Below are positions 27,435 through 34,931 of a stretch of DNA of 64,000 bases, piece after piece; position 1 is the stretch's first letter, and each line of letters opens with the position of its first letter. The stretch lies in NCBI GenBank assembly GCA_035295845.1, contig DATGIF010000032.1, positions 124,001 to 188,000 of the forward strand, read 5' to 3'. The translations under genes were made by a program, and so were the position numbers. Origin of the DNA: Palsa-892 sp035295845. GTDB taxonomy: Bacteria > Pseudomonadota > Alphaproteobacteria > Rhizobiales > Xanthobacteraceae. The notes under the pieces are model-generated. The model ran no database searches and was not told the origin of the DNA. It worked only from the letters and a program-made list of their open reading frames with translations.

Positions 27435-27491
27435 TGTTCGCTATAAGGCGCACGGTTTTTGAAATTGGCATGCGCCTTGGATCGGATTGCC

Positions 27492-28598
27492 GTGCGGGAT
27501 TCACTGATTTCCGAACTGGAACTAGCCGTTCGCGATGGCTCGCACGATAAGCGCGTGCAAACCTTGCGCAAGGTCACCGACCTGTTCTTGGCCGACAATG
27601 ACCGCCTCAATAACGAGCAGATCAACGTCTTCGACGACGTGCTGACCCGGCTTATCAGCCGCATCGAGACGCGCGCTTTGGCCGAGCTGAGCGAGCGCCT
27701 GGCGCCGATCCACAATGCCCCCAATGAAGTCGTTCAGAAACTCGCCCGCGACGACGAGATCGCCGTTGCAGGCCCGGTGCTGATGCAATCGAAGCGCCTT
27801 GGCAATGCCGACCTCATCGAAATCGCAAGCACGAAAGGCCAGGCGCACTTGCTTGCCATCGCAGGCCGCGATCAACTGGAAATCCCCGTCACCGACGCAT
27901 TGGTCAGCCATGGCGGGGGCGAGGTGCTCAACCGGCTGGCGAAAAATTCCGGCGCGGTTTTTTCCGAGACGTCCTTCGCGACCTTGGTGGAGCGCGCCGA
28001 GAAGGACGAGAGCCTGGCGCTGCAACTCGGGCGCCGGCTCGACATTCCGCTTCGAATTTTTCGCGAATTGCTCCTGCGTGCCACCGAGGCGGTGCGCAAG
28101 AAATTGCTGGCCATGGCGGGGGGCAACCAGGCCGAGATCCAAAACCTGCTTGCAGACGTGTCCGAAAAGGTCGCGACCGAAACAGCGGCGCCCCGCGATT
28201 ATGCGGCGGCGAAACGGCTTGTGCAGGCGCTGAGGGAGCGCGGCGAGTTGAACCAGGAGGCCATTCTCAACTTCCTGCGGGCCAACAGATATGAGGAGCT
28301 GGTCGCGGCGCTCTCGGCGATTTGCGGATTGCCGCTGGAGATGATCGATCGGCTGATGCACACGCCGCGCAGCGATGCCATTTTGGTTCCCTGCAAGGCG
28401 GCCGGCCTCGATTGGGGAACCACGCGGGCGATTTTGATGAACCGGCCGTTGACGAAGCAGGTTTCGAACGACGATCTCGACATCGCCTGGGGCGAGTACA
28501 TCAAGCTTTCGAGGGCGACCGCGCAGCGCGTTGTGCGATTCTGGCAGGTGCGCGAGACGCTCAAGGCCGAGCCGGCGGCGACATCGCGCGCCGGATGA
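27492..28598 (+). CDS. DUF2336 domain protein
   Basis: A helical protein of the DUF2336 family, common in Hyphomicrobiales and Caulobacterales, with unknown biochemical role. It has about 368 residues from the GTG at 27492 (VRDSLISELELAVRDGS, the usual start of the family); a TTG at 27459 would add 11. The sequence is built from repeated helical hairpins resembling HEAT-like units, with a conserved middle segment (LLRATEAVRKKLLAMAGGNQ). There are no membrane spans. It is divergent from the PilZ gene and convergent with the YcgN gene, with 3 bases between the stops. Confidence 0.85.
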   Translation: MRDSLISELELAVRDGSHDKRVQTLRKVTDLFLADNDRLNNEQINVFDDVLTRLISRIETRALAELSERLAPIHNAPNEVVQKLARDDEIAVAGPVLMQSKRLGNADLIEIASTKGQAHLLAIAGRDQLEIPVTDALVSHGGGEVLNRLAKNSGAVFSETSFATLVERAEKDESLALQLGRRLDIPLRIFRELLLRATEAVRKKLLAMAGGNQAEIQNLLADVSEKVATETAAPRDYAAAKRLVQALRERGELNQEAILNFLRANRYEELVAALSAICGLPLEMIDRLMHTPRSDAILVPCKAAGLDWGTTRAILMNRPLTKQVSNDDLDIAWGEYIKLSRATAQRVVRFWQVRETLKAEPAATSRAG

Positions 28599-28601
28599 CA
28601 A

Positions 28602-29075
28602 TCAGCAGGACTTGCGCTTTCGCCTCTTCGGCTCCCTGAGCGGCCAATCGACCACGTGCTTCTCATATTCCTTGCGCGGCACCTCGCGTTCCCGCGCGGC
28701 GATTTTTCCGCGCACGGAGATGCCCGCCTGATGCACGGTTTCGGCATTACCGGAGACAAGCGGATGCCACCAGGCAAGCCCGCGGCCTTCGGCGAGGCGG
28801 CGATAGGCGCAGGAGTGCGGCAGCCAGCCATATCCGGCGGCGCGCTTCGGCGTGAGCTTCAGGCAATCGCGCACGCGCTGCATGCGGTGGGCATAATCGG
28901 TGCAGCGGCAGGCGTGGCAGTCGAGGAGCCGGCAGGCGATATCGGTGTAATAGATGCGGCCGGAGTCTTCGTCTTCCAACTTCATCAGGCAGCAGCGCCC
29001 GCAGCCGTCGCAGAGCGATTCCCATTCGGCGCGGGTCATGGCGGAGAGGGGTTTGTGGAGCCAAAATTTGTCCAT
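28602..29075 (-). CDS. YcgN family (UPF0260) cysteine-cluster protein
   Basis: A 157-residue cytoplasmic protein with nine or more Cys, including CDGCGRCCLMKLED near residue 22 and ACRLLDCHACRCTDY near 50. That spacing is the CxxCxxCC-type cluster of the UPF0260/YcgN family and suggests metal or Fe-S binding. Family members have no settled function. The C-terminal part (GRGLAWWHPLVSGN and HQAGISVRGKI) is also conserved. It stands alone and is convergent with the DUF2336 gene. Confidence 0.9.
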   Translation of the reverse strand: MDKFWLHKPLSAMTRAEWESLCDGCGRCCLMKLEDEDSGRIYYTDIACRLLDCHACRCTDYAHRMQRVRDCLKLTPKRAAGYGWLPHSCAYRRLAEGRGLAWWHPLVSGNAETVHQAGISVRGKIAAREREVPRKEYEKHVVDWPLREPKRRKRKSC

Positions 29076-29295
29076 CTATGAGCGCTTTCGAACGATCGCC
29101 TTCATTCATGACCGATATTTGCAAGGCTAACATTTGCGAGGGGTGCCTGCCGGCGGATGGCCCCTTGCCCCACCCCTCATTTCAGGCCATTCCTCCCCTC
29201 CCGCGCCGCGAGAAGCGCAGGGTAAGCCGCCCGCTTTGCCCTAGATTCGCCTGCTAAATTCGGCGGCATAGCCGTTTCCGCTTGAGGTTTCGCCC

Positions 29296-31542
29296 GTGGT
29301 CCACAAGAACGACAAGAAGCCGAAAATCCCGCTCAAAATCGAGAAGGTCGGGCCCATCCGCCGCCGCCTCCTCGATCTCGACGCGCGCCTCGGCCACTCG
29401 CTCTTTTCGCTCGGCGTCTCCACCCGCGCCCGCTGGGACCGCTTCTCCGGCTTCATGGATCGTTTCCATGTGGCGGGCATCAAACGCTTTCTCGTGGAAA
29501 TATCGTCGGAGGGCTTCACGCTCGGCACCGCCGGCGCGGTTCTGATGCTGGCGCTTGCGACCTCCGCCTTCCGCGAAACCACCGACGAGGATTGGCTGAA
29601 GAAAACCGAACTCTCGGTCGTCTTCCTCGACCGCTACGGCAACAAGATCGGCGACCGCGGCACCCGCATCAATGACACCGTGCCGCTGGAGGAATTTCCC
29701 GATCATCTGATCAAGGCCGTGCTCGCCACCGAAGACCGCCGCTTCTACGAGCATTTCGGCATCGACTTCGCCGGCACCTTCCGCGCCATCAGCGCCAATG
29801 CCCGCGCCGGCGGCGTGGTGCAGGGCGGCTCGTCGATCACCCAGCAGCTCGCGAAAAACCTCTTCCTCAATAACGAGCGCACCATCGAGCGCAAGGTGAA
29901 GGAGGCATTCCTCGCCGTCTGGCTCGAGACGCGGCTCACGAAAAAGGAAATCCTCAAGCTTTATCTCGACCGCGCCTATCTCGGCGGCGGATCTTACGGC
30001 GTCGATGCCGCCGCGCAGTACTACTTCAACAAGTCGGTGCGCGACGTGAACCTCGCGGAAGCGGCGATGCTCGCGGGCCTGTTCAAGGCGCCGACGCGCT
30101 TTGCGCCGCATGTGAACCTCGCCGCCGCGCGGGCCCGCGCCAACACCGTGCTCGATAACCTCGTCGAGTCGGGAATGATGACCGAAGGCCAAGTGTACGG
30201 CGCGCGCCGCAATCCCGCGAAGACCGTCGACCGGCGCGACGAGGAAACGCCGAACTATTATCTCGATTACGCCTTCCGCGAAGTGCAGAACATCGTCGAT
30301 TCGCTGCCGTCGAACGTCAACGAACGCGTTTTCGCCGTGCGTACCGGCCTCGACATCAACATCCAGCGCGCCATGGATGCGGCGTTGAATGAATCGCTCC
30401 GCCAGTTCGGCCGCGACTACAACGTGAGCCAGGGCGCGATGGTGTTGATGGAGCCGAACGGCATCATCCGCGCGATGACCGGCGGCCGCGACTATGGCGA
30501 GAGCCAGTTCAACCGCGCCACCGACTCGCTGCGCCAGCCCGGCTCCTCGTTCAAGCCCTACACCTATGCCACCGCCTTGATGAACGGCTTCAAGCCGTCA
30601 TCGGTGGTCGTCGACAGCCCCGTCTGCATCGGCAATTGGTGCCCGCGCAACTATTCCGGCGGCTATTCCGGCGCCATCACGCTGACGCAAGCCATCACCA
30701 ATTCGATCAACATCATTCCGGTGAAGCTTTCGATCGCGCTCGGCAACGGCAACGCCAAGATCGGACGCGCCAAGATCGTGGAGACCGCCCGCAAGATGGG
30801 CATCCACGGGCCGTTGCCGGATACGCCGTCGCTTCCCCTCGGCGCCGACGGCGTGATCCTGCTCGAACACACCGCCGCCTACGCCACGTTCCCCAACGGC
30901 GGCAAGGCGGTGGAGAAGCACGCGGTGATCGAAATGCGCACGCCCGGCGGCCAGCTCATCTGGAGCTTCGACCGCGACGGCAAGAAGCCGGTGCAAGTGC
31001 TGCCGCCGCAAGTCGCCGCCGACATGGTGATGATGATGAACAGCGCCGTGGAAAACGGCACCGGCCGGCGCGCGCAACTCGACGGCATCAAAACCGCGGG
31101 CAAAACCGGCACTACCAGCGCTTACCGCGACGCCTGGTTCATGGGTTACACCGGCAACTTCGTCTGCGGCATCTGGCTCGGCAATGACGATTACACGCCG
31201 ACGCGGCAAATGACCGGCGGCTCGCTCCCGGCGCTGACCTGGCACAAAGTGATGGCCTATGCGCACCAAGGCGTCGAAATCAAACCGCTCTACGGGCTCA
31301 AGGGCGCGCCGGGACCGCGGCTCGATGACGCCGCACAAGTGGCGACGGGCCCAAGCTTCACCGAAACGCCGCGCCCGATGACGCTGCCGCAACGCACGTC
31401 GGAGCGGCTCATGCATCTCGAGAAAGTCATGCGCGAAGTGGAGCCGGTTTCGGCGCTCCCGGATTCGACGCAATTGGGGCGCACGGCGGCGTTTCCTTCC
31501 GATCCGAATGCCGATCAACCTCCCGTTTCGCACGGAAATTAG
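29296..31542 (+). CDS. Class A penicillin-binding protein (transglycosylase/transpeptidase)
   Basis: Bifunctional peptidoglycan synthase of 748 residues. It has a basic cytoplasmic tail, one membrane helix (about 77-94), a GT51 transglycosylase domain with catalytic Glu146 in TEDRRFYEHFG and GGSSITQQLAKNL, and a transpeptidase domain with Ser417 in SSFK, SIN (TNSINIIP) and KTGTT. The C-terminus is a short disordered, Thr/Pro-rich tail. It starts at a GTG (29296) preceded by GAGG. It resembles the PBP1A-type enzymes of Hyphomicrobiales. DUF1214 and DUF1254 genes follow at 30 bases and by overlap, so the three may form an operon. Confidence 0.94.
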   Translation: MVHKNDKKPKIPLKIEKVGPIRRRLLDLDARLGHSLFSLGVSTRARWDRFSGFMDRFHVAGIKRFLVEISSEGFTLGTAGAVLMLALATSAFRETTDEDWLKKTELSVVFLDRYGNKIGDRGTRINDTVPLEEFPDHLIKAVLATEDRRFYEHFGIDFAGTFRAISANARAGGVVQGGSSITQQLAKNLFLNNERTIERKVKEAFLAVWLETRLTKKEILKLYLDRAYLGGGSYGVDAAAQYYFNKSVRDVNLAEAAMLAGLFKAPTRFAPHVNLAAARARANTVLDNLVESGMMTEGQVYGARRNPAKTVDRRDEETPNYYLDYAFREVQNIVDSLPSNVNERVFAVRTGLDINIQRAMDAALNESLRQFGRDYNVSQGAMVLMEPNGIIRAMTGGRDYGESQFNRATDSLRQPGSSFKPYTYATALMNGFKPSSVVVDSPVCIGNWCPRNYSGGYSGAITLTQAITNSINIIPVKLSIALGNGNAKIGRAKIVETARKMGIHGPLPDTPSLPLGADGVILLEHTAAYATFPNGGKAVEKHAVIEMRTPGGQLIWSFDRDGKKPVQVLPPQVAADMVMMMNSAVENGTGRRAQLDGIKTAGKTGTTSAYRDAWFMGYTGNFVCGIWLGNDDYTPTRQMTGGSLPALTWHKVMAYAHQGVEIKPLYGLKGAPGPRLDDAAQVATGPSFTETPRPMTLPQRTSERLMHLEKVMREVEPVSALPDSTQLGRTAAFPSDPNADQPPVSHGN

Positions 31543-31572
31543 CGGCCTTCGACCAGACCGGGACCTGATCTG

Positions 31573-32148
31573 ATGCGTGTCCTCTATGTGCTGATCGCGC
31601 TTGCCGTCGGAATCATCAGCGGCCTCGGCCTGACGTGGCTCGCATCGGCGCGCGGCAGCAATTTCGGCACGGTGCAGATCGGCGCGTGGACAGCCTGGCC
31701 GAAGAGCGGCACCGCCGAAGCCGACCCTTACGCGCGGGCGACGTTTGCGCGCGCCGGCGAATTGCCGCTGGGGCTCGCCGACGGCCTCGCGTTCATGGCG
31801 ACGAGCGACGATTCCGGCGCGCAACTCGACGGCCGTTGCGACATTCGCATCGAGGGCCGGCTGCCGCCCGCCCGCTTCTGGACGCTCACGGTTTACGACA
31901 CGCGCGGCCGGCTGATCGACAACGCCGCGGAGCGTTACGGCTATAATTCCGCCGAGGTGGTCTGGCGGCCGGACTCGAGCATCGAGATTGTGCTTGCGCC
32001 GCGCGCGCGCAGCGGAAACTGGATTCCGACCGGCGGCCGCGACAGCCTCGTCGCGGTTCTCAGGCTCTATGATGCGCCGGTCGGCCTCGGCACGCGCGCG
32101 GGCGACAAGGCCGAAATGCCCGCGATCCGGCAGGAGTTCTGCCAATGA
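31573..32148 (+). CDS. DUF1214 domain protein
   Basis: A 191-residue protein with an N-terminal membrane or signal helix (about 4-25) and a DUF1214 domain: the FWTLTVYDTRGRLIDN strand region and GNWIPTGGRDSLVAVLRLYD near the C-terminus are characteristic. DUF1214 often occurs fused behind DUF1254 in one periplasmic protein of unknown function. Here it is a separate gene that overlaps the DUF1254 gene by 4 bases (ATGA). Predicted to be exported or membrane-tethered, facing the periplasm. Confidence 0.85.
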   Translation: MRVLYVLIALAVGIISGLGLTWLASARGSNFGTVQIGAWTAWPKSGTAEADPYARATFARAGELPLGLADGLAFMATSDDSGAQLDGRCDIRIEGRLPPARFWTLTVYDTRGRLIDNAAERYGYNSAEVVWRPDSSIEIVLAPRARSGNWIPTGGRDSLVAVLRLYDAPVGLGTRAGDKAEMPAIRQEFCQ

Positions 32149-32690
32149 GGCCCTACGCGCTCCCGCTGATCGCCGGCCTCGTGCTCGGGGGCCTCGTGCA
32201 TATCGTCACGACGCTGACGATGCCGCGGCTCGCCTCGGAGGATGCCTTCGCACGGCTCGCGCGGTTGGGCCCGCCCAATGTCGTGCAAATGGTGCCGGAT
32301 CCGACGCCGACGCAAACCGTGCTGCCGCGCATGGACCCGTCTTTTCTGTCCGCGGTCTGCGTCTACGATCTTTCTTCTTCGGCGCTCCGCCTGCGCGTGC
32401 CGACCACCGAGGACTACACCTCGATCTCGTTCTATACGCGCTATGGTCTCGCCTATTATGCGCTGAACGACCATGCCGCGGGCGCCCGCACCATCGAGTT
32501 GCAGGTCATGACCGCGGCGCAGCGCGCGGCGTTGCCCGAGGACGAAGACATCACCGCCGCCGACCGGCTGATCGTCGAGTCGCCGACGGCGGAGGGAACG
32601 ATCATGATCCGCGCGCTCGTGCGTGACCGCGGCAACCGCGAGGCGATCCGCGCGCGGCTGACGGAAGCGAACTGCTCGCCGATCGGCTGA
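32145..32690 (+). CDS. DUF1254 domain protein
   Basis: A 181-residue protein with an N-terminal membrane helix (about 4-25) and a DUF1254 domain, seen in VQMVPDPTP, FLSAVCVYDLSS and VPTTEDYTSISFYTR. It overlaps the DUF1214 gene by 4 bases. The function of the family is unknown. The shared layout of the pair (one N-terminal helix and a periplasmic domain each) suggests the two products act together. It ends one base before the convergent unknown gene. Confidence 0.85.
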   Translation: MRPYALPLIAGLVLGGLVHIVTTLTMPRLASEDAFARLARLGPPNVVQMVPDPTPTQTVLPRMDPSFLSAVCVYDLSSSALRLRVPTTEDYTSISFYTRYGLAYYALNDHAAGARTIELQVMTAAQRAALPEDEDITAADRLIVESPTAEGTIMIRALVRDRGNREAIRARLTEANCSPIG

Positions 32691-33449
32691 TTACTTGGTG
32701 ACCGGACCGCTCGCCGCCGCGAGCGGCAGCGGGCTCGTCATCCGCTTCAGGCGCTCTTCCAGCGAAAAAAGCGCGCGCTCGGCTTCCACCGCATTGGGCG
32801 AGGGCACGATCACGAGCAGGTATTCGAGCGCGTAGCGATAGCTCGCAATGCGCTGGCGAAAGCGCTCATAGACCGCGTCCATGAGCCCGTGGTTTTCGAT
32901 CACGCGCGCATGCGCAAGATCGAATTTGTCGGCGGGAAACCGCGCCACGTATTGAAAGCTGCGCGCGCGGACGGCATCGGCTTCCAGCACGCGGTTGGCC
33001 ATCGAGAAAAACGGCGTCACGCGGCCGGCGTCGGCGCGGATGTCGTCGATCAGCCGCGCATAGCGCGCGGCGCTCGACCGATATGGCTCGTTGACGAGGT
33101 ATTCGGCGTAGCTTCGCACATCGAAAGGATGCGGCTCGCCGCACCAGCGGTGCCACCATTCGGCGAAATCGACGCCGGCGACGGTGAAGTAGGACGGATC
33201 CTTCACCTCGAGCGGCTGCAGGATCGTCCAGGCGAGATTGCGCAGCGAGCGCTCGTCGTCGGTATAGGGGATGGTGGCGATATGCCGCCCGGTGAAATCG
33301 TCGAAGCCATCCTTGAGCCAGGGCAGGAACTCATCGACGAAGACGCTGTCCTCCGGCCGGCCGAAATCGCCGATGATTTCGGCCGAGCTCTTTCCGCCGC
33401 AGCAAAGCGCGGCGAAGACGAGGGTCGCGAAGAATGCTCTCCTTGCCAC
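32691..33449 (-). CDS. Unknown exported protein
   Basis: A 252-residue protein with a clear signal peptide (1-23, ending GKSSA; two Cys at 16-17 could also be a degenerate lipobox). No domain recognised. The mature part is rich in aromatic residues and Arg, with motifs such as DFAEWWHRWCGEPHPF and a helical C-terminal half ending in a Pro/Ser tail. It is likely periplasmic. It is the last of a run of minus-strand genes behind the divJ-like kinase, 23 bases after a 69-residue unknown. Confidence 0.75.
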   Translation of the reverse strand: MARRAFFATLVFAALCCGGKSSAEIIGDFGRPEDSVFVDEFLPWLKDGFDDFTGRHIATIPYTDDERSLRNLAWTILQPLEVKDPSYFTVAGVDFAEWWHRWCGEPHPFDVRSYAEYLVNEPYRSSAARYARLIDDIRADAGRVTPFFSMANRVLEADAVRARSFQYVARFPADKFDLAHARVIENHGLMDAVYERFRQRIASYRYALEYLLVIVPSPNAVEAERALFSLEERLKRMTSPLPLAAASGPVTK

Positions 33450-33472
33450 GGACTTCGTTCGCGGGTTTCGCG

Positions 33473-33682
33473 TTAGTCCCGCGGCGTGCGCTTGCGGCGG
33501 CGGCCGCCGGCCGTGCCCGGCTCGCCGGAAAAATTGTCGTCGAGTCCGGCCGTGGCCGGCTCGCTCCGTTCGATGCGCACTGTCGGCAAGATCAAAATCC
33601 GCGCCGGCTCCTGCTCCTCATCGAAGATTTGCGCCGGCGCCGGTCGCGCCCGCTCGGTCGGAAATCTGAGGACCATGCCCAT
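33473..33682 (-). CDS. Small unknown protein
   Basis: A basic, disordered protein of 69 residues from the ATG at 33682 (MGMVLRFPTERARP). The frame is open to a TTG at 33736 (87 residues). The N-terminal MVLRFP plus a stretch of Pro/Ala, then ILILPTVRIER and a C-terminal run of Gly/Arg/Lys (GGRRRKRT) are visible. No family recognised; the position in the divJ-like gene run and a CtrA-like box upstream favour a real gene. Confidence 0.55.
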   Translation of the reverse strand: MGMVLRFPTERARPAPAQIFDEEQEPARILILPTVRIERSEPATAGLDDNFSGEPGTAGGRRRKRTPRD

Positions 33683-33753
33683 GTCGCCCTCCGGGTCATC
33701 GGGTCCGTCAAATCGGCGGGCCCCTCGGTCGGCCAATTAAGATTCCGCCATGG

Positions 33754-33768
33754 TTAACAGTTTGCTAA
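33754..33768 (-). promoter_or_regulatory. CtrA-like box TTAA-N7-CTAA
   Basis: TTAA at 33754-33757 and CTAA at 33765-33768, seven bases apart: seven of the eight conserved positions of the alphaproteobacterial CtrA site TTAA-N7-TTAA. It lies 72 bases upstream of the small unknown gene, in the 76-base gap after the DUF1491 gene. A GATTC (CcrM-type GANTC) is at 33741. Confidence 0.4.
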
Positions 33769-33812
33769 CGGCCAAAGGCCGATATCCGCCCGCGGCAGGC
33801 GGGTGGCCGCCG

Positions 33813-34154
33813 TCAAATCAGGTCGAGAAAGTCGCGGCCTTGCCGGTCTTCGACTTCGACCAGCCAGAGATCGAAGTCGAAGTCGATCTCGCGCTGAATG
33901 CGCTGCTCCACATCCTGGTCGGCGATGAAACCGCCCTTGAAGGCCGGCGCAAACCGGCGTTCGGCGGGACGCGCCTCATCGAAAGCCGACTGCGGCGCCG
34001 GCGCGAACAAGGCCGCGGTGCCGTCAAGGCGCGAGATTTTGACGAAGATCGCACCCGCCTCCTCGGCGCCGCGGCGGCGTACGACGGCAAACGCCCCTTC
34101 AACATGGCAGCGCCGCACATAGGCGGCGACCCAGATCGCGCTCTTCAAGCGCAC
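33813..34154 (-). CDS. DUF1491 family protein
   Basis: A 113-residue small cytoplasmic protein of the DUF1491 family of alphaproteobacteria. Its N-terminal VAAYVRRCHVEGAFAVVRRRG, the middle GAIFVKI strand and the acidic C-terminus (DLWLVEVEDRQGRDFLDLI) match the family pattern. The function is unknown. It follows the peptidoglycan-binding protein gene by 21 bases on the same strand, so it is probably in the same transcript as the divJ-like kinase. Confidence 0.85.
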   Translation of the reverse strand: MRLKSAIWVAAYVRRCHVEGAFAVVRRRGAEEAGAIFVKISRLDGTAALFAPAPQSAFDEARPAERRFAPAFKGGFIADQDVEQRIQREIDFDFDLWLVEVEDRQGRDFLDLI

Positions 34155-34175
34155 GAGGGGCGGCCCGGCCGGCGA

Positions 34176-34931
34176 TTAGTCGAGGGTGCCGCCGCCATAG
34201 GCGGCGAGTTCCTGCAACAGGCGCTCGGAAACCTCGCCGGTCTGCGGTATGTTGCGGTCGAGCTCGAAACGCGCGATCGCTTCGTGCGTTTGTTGGTCCG
34301 CCGTTCCGCTCGCACGGACGGGACCGTAGCCGTAACGGGCGAGCAGGCGCTGCACGGAAAGAAGCTGCGGATTTCCCTTGACCGGATTCGAAGACGGGAT
34401 CGAACCGGTGACATCGGATTTGCCGGGCGCTTTGCGGATTTGTTCAAGCAATGCCTCGCTTGGTTCGCCGGTCACGCGCAGCCGTTGGCTTTCCTCGAAA
34501 GCGCGGATGGCCTGGGCGATCCGCGGCCCGGTATTGCCGTCGACGCCGCCGTCATAATAGCCGCGGCTCGCAAGCTCTTGTTGCACATCGTGCACGAGGT
34601 CGTTCCGGCTGCGGCGATTGCCGGCATCGGGACGGGGCGGCGGCAGCGGAGCCGCGAGCGGCGCCGATCCGCTCGCCGATTTCGGCGCGGCCTGCGATGC
34701 GGCGCGCACGGCGGCCGGCGCCTTTTGCAAGGCGAGCGCATTGACAAACACGAAGACGATGGCGGCAGCGGCGGCAATACCGGCCACAAGGTCGGCCATT
34801 CCGCGCTTGCTGAAGCGCGTAACAATGCCTGTTTCGGGGGGCTTTCGCTTGCGGCGGGGCGCCTTGAACATGTCGTCGAAATTCGGCTCGCGCCGGGCCA
34901 TCAGGTTCTGATGATTGAATGAATCACGCAC
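34176..34931 (-). CDS. Membrane-anchored peptidoglycan-binding-domain protein
   Basis: A 251-residue protein with a basic cytoplasmic N-terminus, one membrane helix (about 45-68), a Pro/Ala linker, and two PG_binding_1 repeats (about 110-168, with VQQELASRGYYDGGVDG; and about 190-247, with VQRLLARYGYGPVRASG). It would hold the inner membrane to the cell wall. The GTG at 34931 has AGGTGAG upstream and overlaps the kinase stop by 8 bases, so translation is coupled to the divJ-like gene. An ATG at 34901 is possible but less well supported. Confidence 0.88.
   Translation of the reverse strand: MRDSFNHQNLMARREPNFDDMFKAPRRKRKPPETGIVTRFSKRGMADLVAGIAAAAAIVFVFVNALALQKAPAAVRAASQAAPKSASGSAPLAAPLPPPRPDAGNRRSRNDLVHDVQQELASRGYYDGGVDGNTGPRIAQAIRAFEESQRLRVTGEPSEALLEQIRKAPGKSDVTGSIPSSNPVKGNPQLLSVQRLLARYGYGPVRASGTADQQTHEAIARFELDRNIPQTGEVSERLLQELAAYGGGTLD

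Noticed and set aside
27427..27440. LexA-like GTTC-N6-GTTC before the DUF2336 gene
   Set aside because: The alphaproteobacterial LexA box has a 7-base spacer; this one has 6 and overlaps the TTAACG palindrome.
27060..27459. Mobile element or tRNA in the gap
   Set aside because: The gap is filled by the PilZ remnant; there are no terminal repeats or tRNA-like folds visible.
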